From: Argentina anserina
Lineage: Eukaryota; Streptophyta; Magnoliopsida; Rosales; Rosaceae
Direction of reading: 5' to 3'
DNA: 64,000 nucleotides
NCBI RefSeq assembly: GCF_933775445.1
Contig: NC_065875.1
Span: 14,087,001-14,151,000, forward strand
The translations under genes and the position numbers were made by a program. The notes below the pieces were generated by a model that had not been told where the DNA came from, did not search any database, and saw only the letters and a program-made list of their open reading frames with translations. Of the stretch, positions 60,601 to 64,000 are shown one piece after another. Positions within the stretch are counted from its first letter, which is position 1; each line of letters starts with the position of its first letter.

Positions 60601-62524
60601 CTAAGAATATCATACAGGTGATCACGCTAATCTTGTGCAGATCCTGCAATTATATGCATGCCAAAAGAATTAATATTCCAAACATCTACTACAGTGGTTG
60701 ATCTAAACAAAAAAAATTATTGAGACAAGCAACAGAGTTCAAGAGAGCAGGAAGGAAACCAGTGATCCTCCTCAGCCACAGCCACAGCCACGCACATCAA
60801 AAAAAGATGAAATTCTGACGATACCCCTAACAACCAGTTCTAACCACAGCCAAATAGTAACTCAAGAGGCATGCAAAATAACTACAGAAGAAAAACTATT
60901 TGGTGTACTCCACCCAGTTAAATGAACATGAGCATGTGGTGACCAAATTGAAAGGTGAAATACTGAGCTAAGTTCAGATAATCAACAGTGTAAGCAATAT
61001 TATGGAGCAACCTCAGTTCCAAACTTACCCTTCACTGACCAAACTTAAGGCCAGATTCACCAAAACAGTCTGCGATAGCCCAAATTTATTAAGAATCGAG
61101 GTAAGAGGATCATATGGATGCTGCACGTTCAGTTCAAAGTTTAATGTAGCCAGTATCATATGCTCAGCCTCAGTCACCCGTTCCCGATACTGCTCAAACC
61201 AGTCCTAATTAACATGCAAAACAAAGGTCAGAATGATAAGAAGTGCAAATAAATTCAGATCTCATTTTCAAGGTAGATCTTCATTTTAAAATCAGGAACA
61301 GATAAATTGGAAGCAGGATTAACTTGTATCATGTTATACAAAATTTACTCGGTATGAAGAATATATTCTGGTTCCAAAAAAAAAAAAACTGTTTCACTAC
61401 GTATTTATGCCAGCTTGAGTAATAAAGGTTCAGAGTAACTCACAACAGGGAGTATATAGGACAAGTGATTGATATCCTGCTTATGGAAAATCTCACAACA
61501 TGCCCTCACTACATTATTCAAAGGGCGAGGTGTCTCCTCAGACTTTGCAGCAAGGAAGAGAACAGCAGTGGCAATCAACTGCAAAAAAAAAATTGAATAG
61601 TTATATAAAACAACTTATACAGGAATTAAGCAGATAAAGTGAGGAAACGAGGAAAATCTTATCTATAGCAAGTTAACAGTTGAAAATTTTCTAACTTCCT
61701 ACAGCCGCTGTGAAAGTCAAAAGCACTACAATACTTACAAATCTGTCATGACAAGCATGGGACCGCCGAGCAAAAAAACGATGGCAGAGAACCATCGCAG
61801 TAGCAATTGTGGTCTGTGGCCTGGAAAAGAATAACATAACTTGTCAAAATGTAGCCATGGAATCTACAGGACATCAATCTAGTCCTAGATTCAATGAAAG
61901 ATGGAAGCAACATAACAAAGTTAAACATTTCAGACAAAGAGCTTACAAGTCCAACCGCAGACCAAGATCTTGGAGGTAAGAACAATATGAGTATCGCAAA
62001 TGTGCCTCACGTGCCGCATCTATACCATCTTTTCTAGATGGGGAGTATCGCTCAATCTCATCCCTTGACATAAAGGCAATTTCGTCCTCTTCTAATTTGG
62101 AGCGGTCGCGTTTACATGTGGTAGGTGCAGAGGCATTCCCATTGGATCTTGCGGGAGGGACATAATTATTGCAGAATGAAGGAGAAAAATCATACGTGTA
62201 TGCTGGCAGATTATGTCTCCCATCATCACCCCAAGTAGAAGCCGAAAATTTCCTCCTCTTATAGGATGGCGCAGCATCAGGCTTGAAATGATAAGCATTA
62301 TCAGCATGCGCCTTATAATTTCCCGTGTAATATGGGAAATTGTAATTGTAATGATTCCTAACAAAGTTATCGTTCCTACTCATGTTCCAGTTCTCGTTGT
62401 AGTTGGTCTTGGTGTTGTGTCTGGCATTGTTGTTGAAGCTTCTGGAGCTGTTTCTACTGAATGAGGGCCAATACTCATCACGAGCAGTGCCCCCTTCTGA
62501 GCGGAAGTGACGTGTAAACGACAT
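57628..62524 (-). CDS. Cyclin T (CYCT1-like), partner of CDKC in P-TEFb
   Basis: Six coding exons: 61947-62524, 61739-61820, 61444-61578, 61029-61204, 57776-57921, 57628-57659; phases fit and the total is 382 aa. Cyclin T binds CDK9-type kinases (CDKC in plants) and promotes RNA polymerase II elongation in the nucleus. The first ~150 residues are low complexity, rich in Asn, Arg, Ser and Tyr. The cyclin fold begins at [22 protein letters not shown]. The conserved [17 protein letters not shown] (in exon 3) and ILNKFGLSQ...LALSLVSEG / [20 protein letters not shown] (exons 4-5) define the two cyclin boxes. It ends soon after the second box ([10 protein letters not shown]), without the long tail of some CYCT1 proteins. 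Intron 4 spans 3.1 kb. CYCT1;3 is the closest likely match, but I would not fix the number. Confidence 0.93.
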
Positions 62525-62529
62525 TGGTC

Positions 62530-62995
62530 CTGCTAAGTTAAGACAATATACAACAAAAAGTTACATAACAAAATCAACACAGATATAACAATTCTGGTTG
62601 ATCGAAAATTCAATGCATATGGTCACTAGGAAGATTCAACGGTTTAAAATCGAAAATAGAACAAACAAGTCAGGAAATTTGTAATCGAAAATCGAACCGC
62701 ATGTAAAGCATATAATTTCTATCAATTTTTCGACTTCTTCAACAATTGATAATTTATGATTGTCCAACTTCTGCCAACATTAAATTTCGAAACTCTTCAT
62801 TTTGATATTTTTCAAAACACAGATTGTGAATTATAACAGATACTGAGGAAACAAAAGCAACATAGCTACGATTTGAGATATTGATCAACTTCGATATCCG
62901 ATTGCACAGAAGTCTCAGATTGAGACGACGGGAATCTTAAAGAGTTGATAACGACGACGAGTGGAGCGATCAAGATCGAGAGGAATAGCAATTAC
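62530..62995 (-). other. Probable 5'UTR intron of the cyclin T gene
   Basis: On the minus strand a donor TGATCAG|GTAATTGC (exon side ends at 62996) and an acceptor TTAGCAG|GACC (exon resumes at 62529) bracket AT-rich sequence. The start codon ATG lies six bases after the acceptor. Above 62996 the leader is GA/CT-rich, as in a plant 5'UTR. Confidence 0.65.
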
Positions 62996-63129
62996 CTGAT
63001 CAACAGCGGTAGAGATCTGAAAAGCTCTGAGGTGGATACGATCGCAGGCGATGAGATTAGATTAGGGTTAAGACTTAAGAGAGAAGGAAAGCGTAAAGGA
63101 GTAGAAACGATGAAGCCAAAGATAGCAAG

Positions 63130-64000
63130 GATAAATTAAAGTTATGAGGATTGTAATTTATGTGTGCTCGGTTAGGAACAACCCCGACCAGTCGACCACG
63201 CTTTCAACTATTTTTTTAGAAACTATATATAAATTCAGATTTATAAACATAGACCGTAAAATCTCGTTAAATTAATATTAATTAATTAATAATTTCATTA
63301 AAATAATATTTTTTATCAGTTTCGACTAAGAATTAACGTGTTAAATTAATATTTCACTAAATTTGTAAGATAATAAAAAATTAAGAATTCATATAGACGG
63401 ATAGACCACATCAAATATATAAATTTATAATGACATAATTTATATAATAAATTTTATATTTATAAGGATTTTATTGAATAATGTTGTTGATTTAATTATT
63501 ATTAAATAAAATAATACAACACATCGGACAACATAATATTTTGAATAATAGTATTTATGATAAATTCAACAATGTGTTGCATGACCAAAAAGTAAAACTT
63601 TTTTTCTTTGAAAAAGTGAAAGAAAATATTTATTATACCTTGATCAATTAATAAGTTATTAATTAATCGATAAATTAATATATTATTAATTTATCGATAT
63701 ATTAATTTATAGAGATTTTACAATGTGTCACACACCCCTCCTTACTAAATCAGCGATTACAGTGAACAAGAACATAAGAAAAACTCAACTATAACCTAAG
63801 ACGATTCTAAAAGTAGTCTACTCGCTACCATTCTCAAGAAGATAACCGCTCCGATAACATCACATACCAAAACATCTAGCATATTTGCAGAGACAACCTC
63901 CCCATTACATTGACACCCAGAATGAATCGACTTAAAAATAGTCTATAGAAATGACATGCACCATGAACGACACACCTAATGACACGACTAACACCCGAAC
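63130..64000. other. AT-rich intergenic DNA upstream of cyclin T
   Basis: Contains the cyclin T promoter region next to 63130, then the MITE at 63254-63724. After 63725 to the window end, no gene or known repeat was recognised. Confidence 0.5.
63254..63724. mobile_element. AT-rich MITE with GTAAAATCTC termini
   Basis: The left end CCGTAAAATCTCGTTAAATTAAT and the right end ATTAATTTATAGAGATTTTACAA are imperfect inverted repeats. The interior is made of ATTAAT/AATTAAT runs and is non-coding. This type of end (GTAAAATCTCTATAAATTAAT) is seen in a widespread plant repeat; the superfamily is unclear and the target duplication was not resolved. Confidence 0.6.

Overview
The window is nuclear DNA of a flowering plant, most likely a eudicot. 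Genes have many short, AT-rich GT-AG introns, the proteins match plant-specific families (STP sugar carriers, phytocyanins, CLC-d, peroxisomal LACS, cyclin T), and the intergenic space is filled with LTR retrotransposons and MITEs. A rosid, perhaps Rosaceae, would fit, but that is only an inference.

Layout. 1-3608: a solo LTR inserted inside a related older LTR. 4337-6366 (+): a five-exon STP13-like hexose/H+ symporter. 7306-20088: an old, decayed Ty1/copia element split by a younger 8.4-kb Ty3/gypsy element (8492-16893, minus strand) of the Tat type. The gypsy element carries a spliced antisense gene with its own TATA box and tandem-repeat upstream region. 22470-25468: a 3.0-kb solo LTR of the first family in opposite orientation. 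27373-31781 (+): the STP13 orthologue, with the same exon structure as the first transporter. 32498-33286: a hAT-like MITE containing a second MITE. 34414-36021 (+): a GPI-anchored phytocyanin whose only intron holds a foldback MITE. 36418-37223: a further TIR element. 37911-44708 (-): chloride channel CLC-d, 23 coding exons. 45940-56763 (-): peroxisomal long-chain acyl-CoA synthetase of the LACS7 type with both PTS2 and PTS1, 23 exons. 57628-62524 (-): a cyclin T with a long disordered N-terminus and a 5'UTR intron. 63254-63724: an AT-rich MITE.

Functionally the host genes are unrelated housekeeping, transport and stress genes, with no operon-like logic. The two STP genes are a tandem duplicate pair pushed about 21 kb apart by retrotransposons. 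Exon-intron models were built by hand from splice sites, reading phase and family conservation. All five host gene models close in frame at family-typical lengths (509, 525, 182, 780, 695 and 382 aa including both STPs). The least certain point is the last exon of CLC-d.

The most unusual element is the Tat-type retrotransposon. Its pol is dead: in-frame stop, altered YVDD box, and a deletion of integrase. The deletion joins RNase H to the body of the antisense gene.
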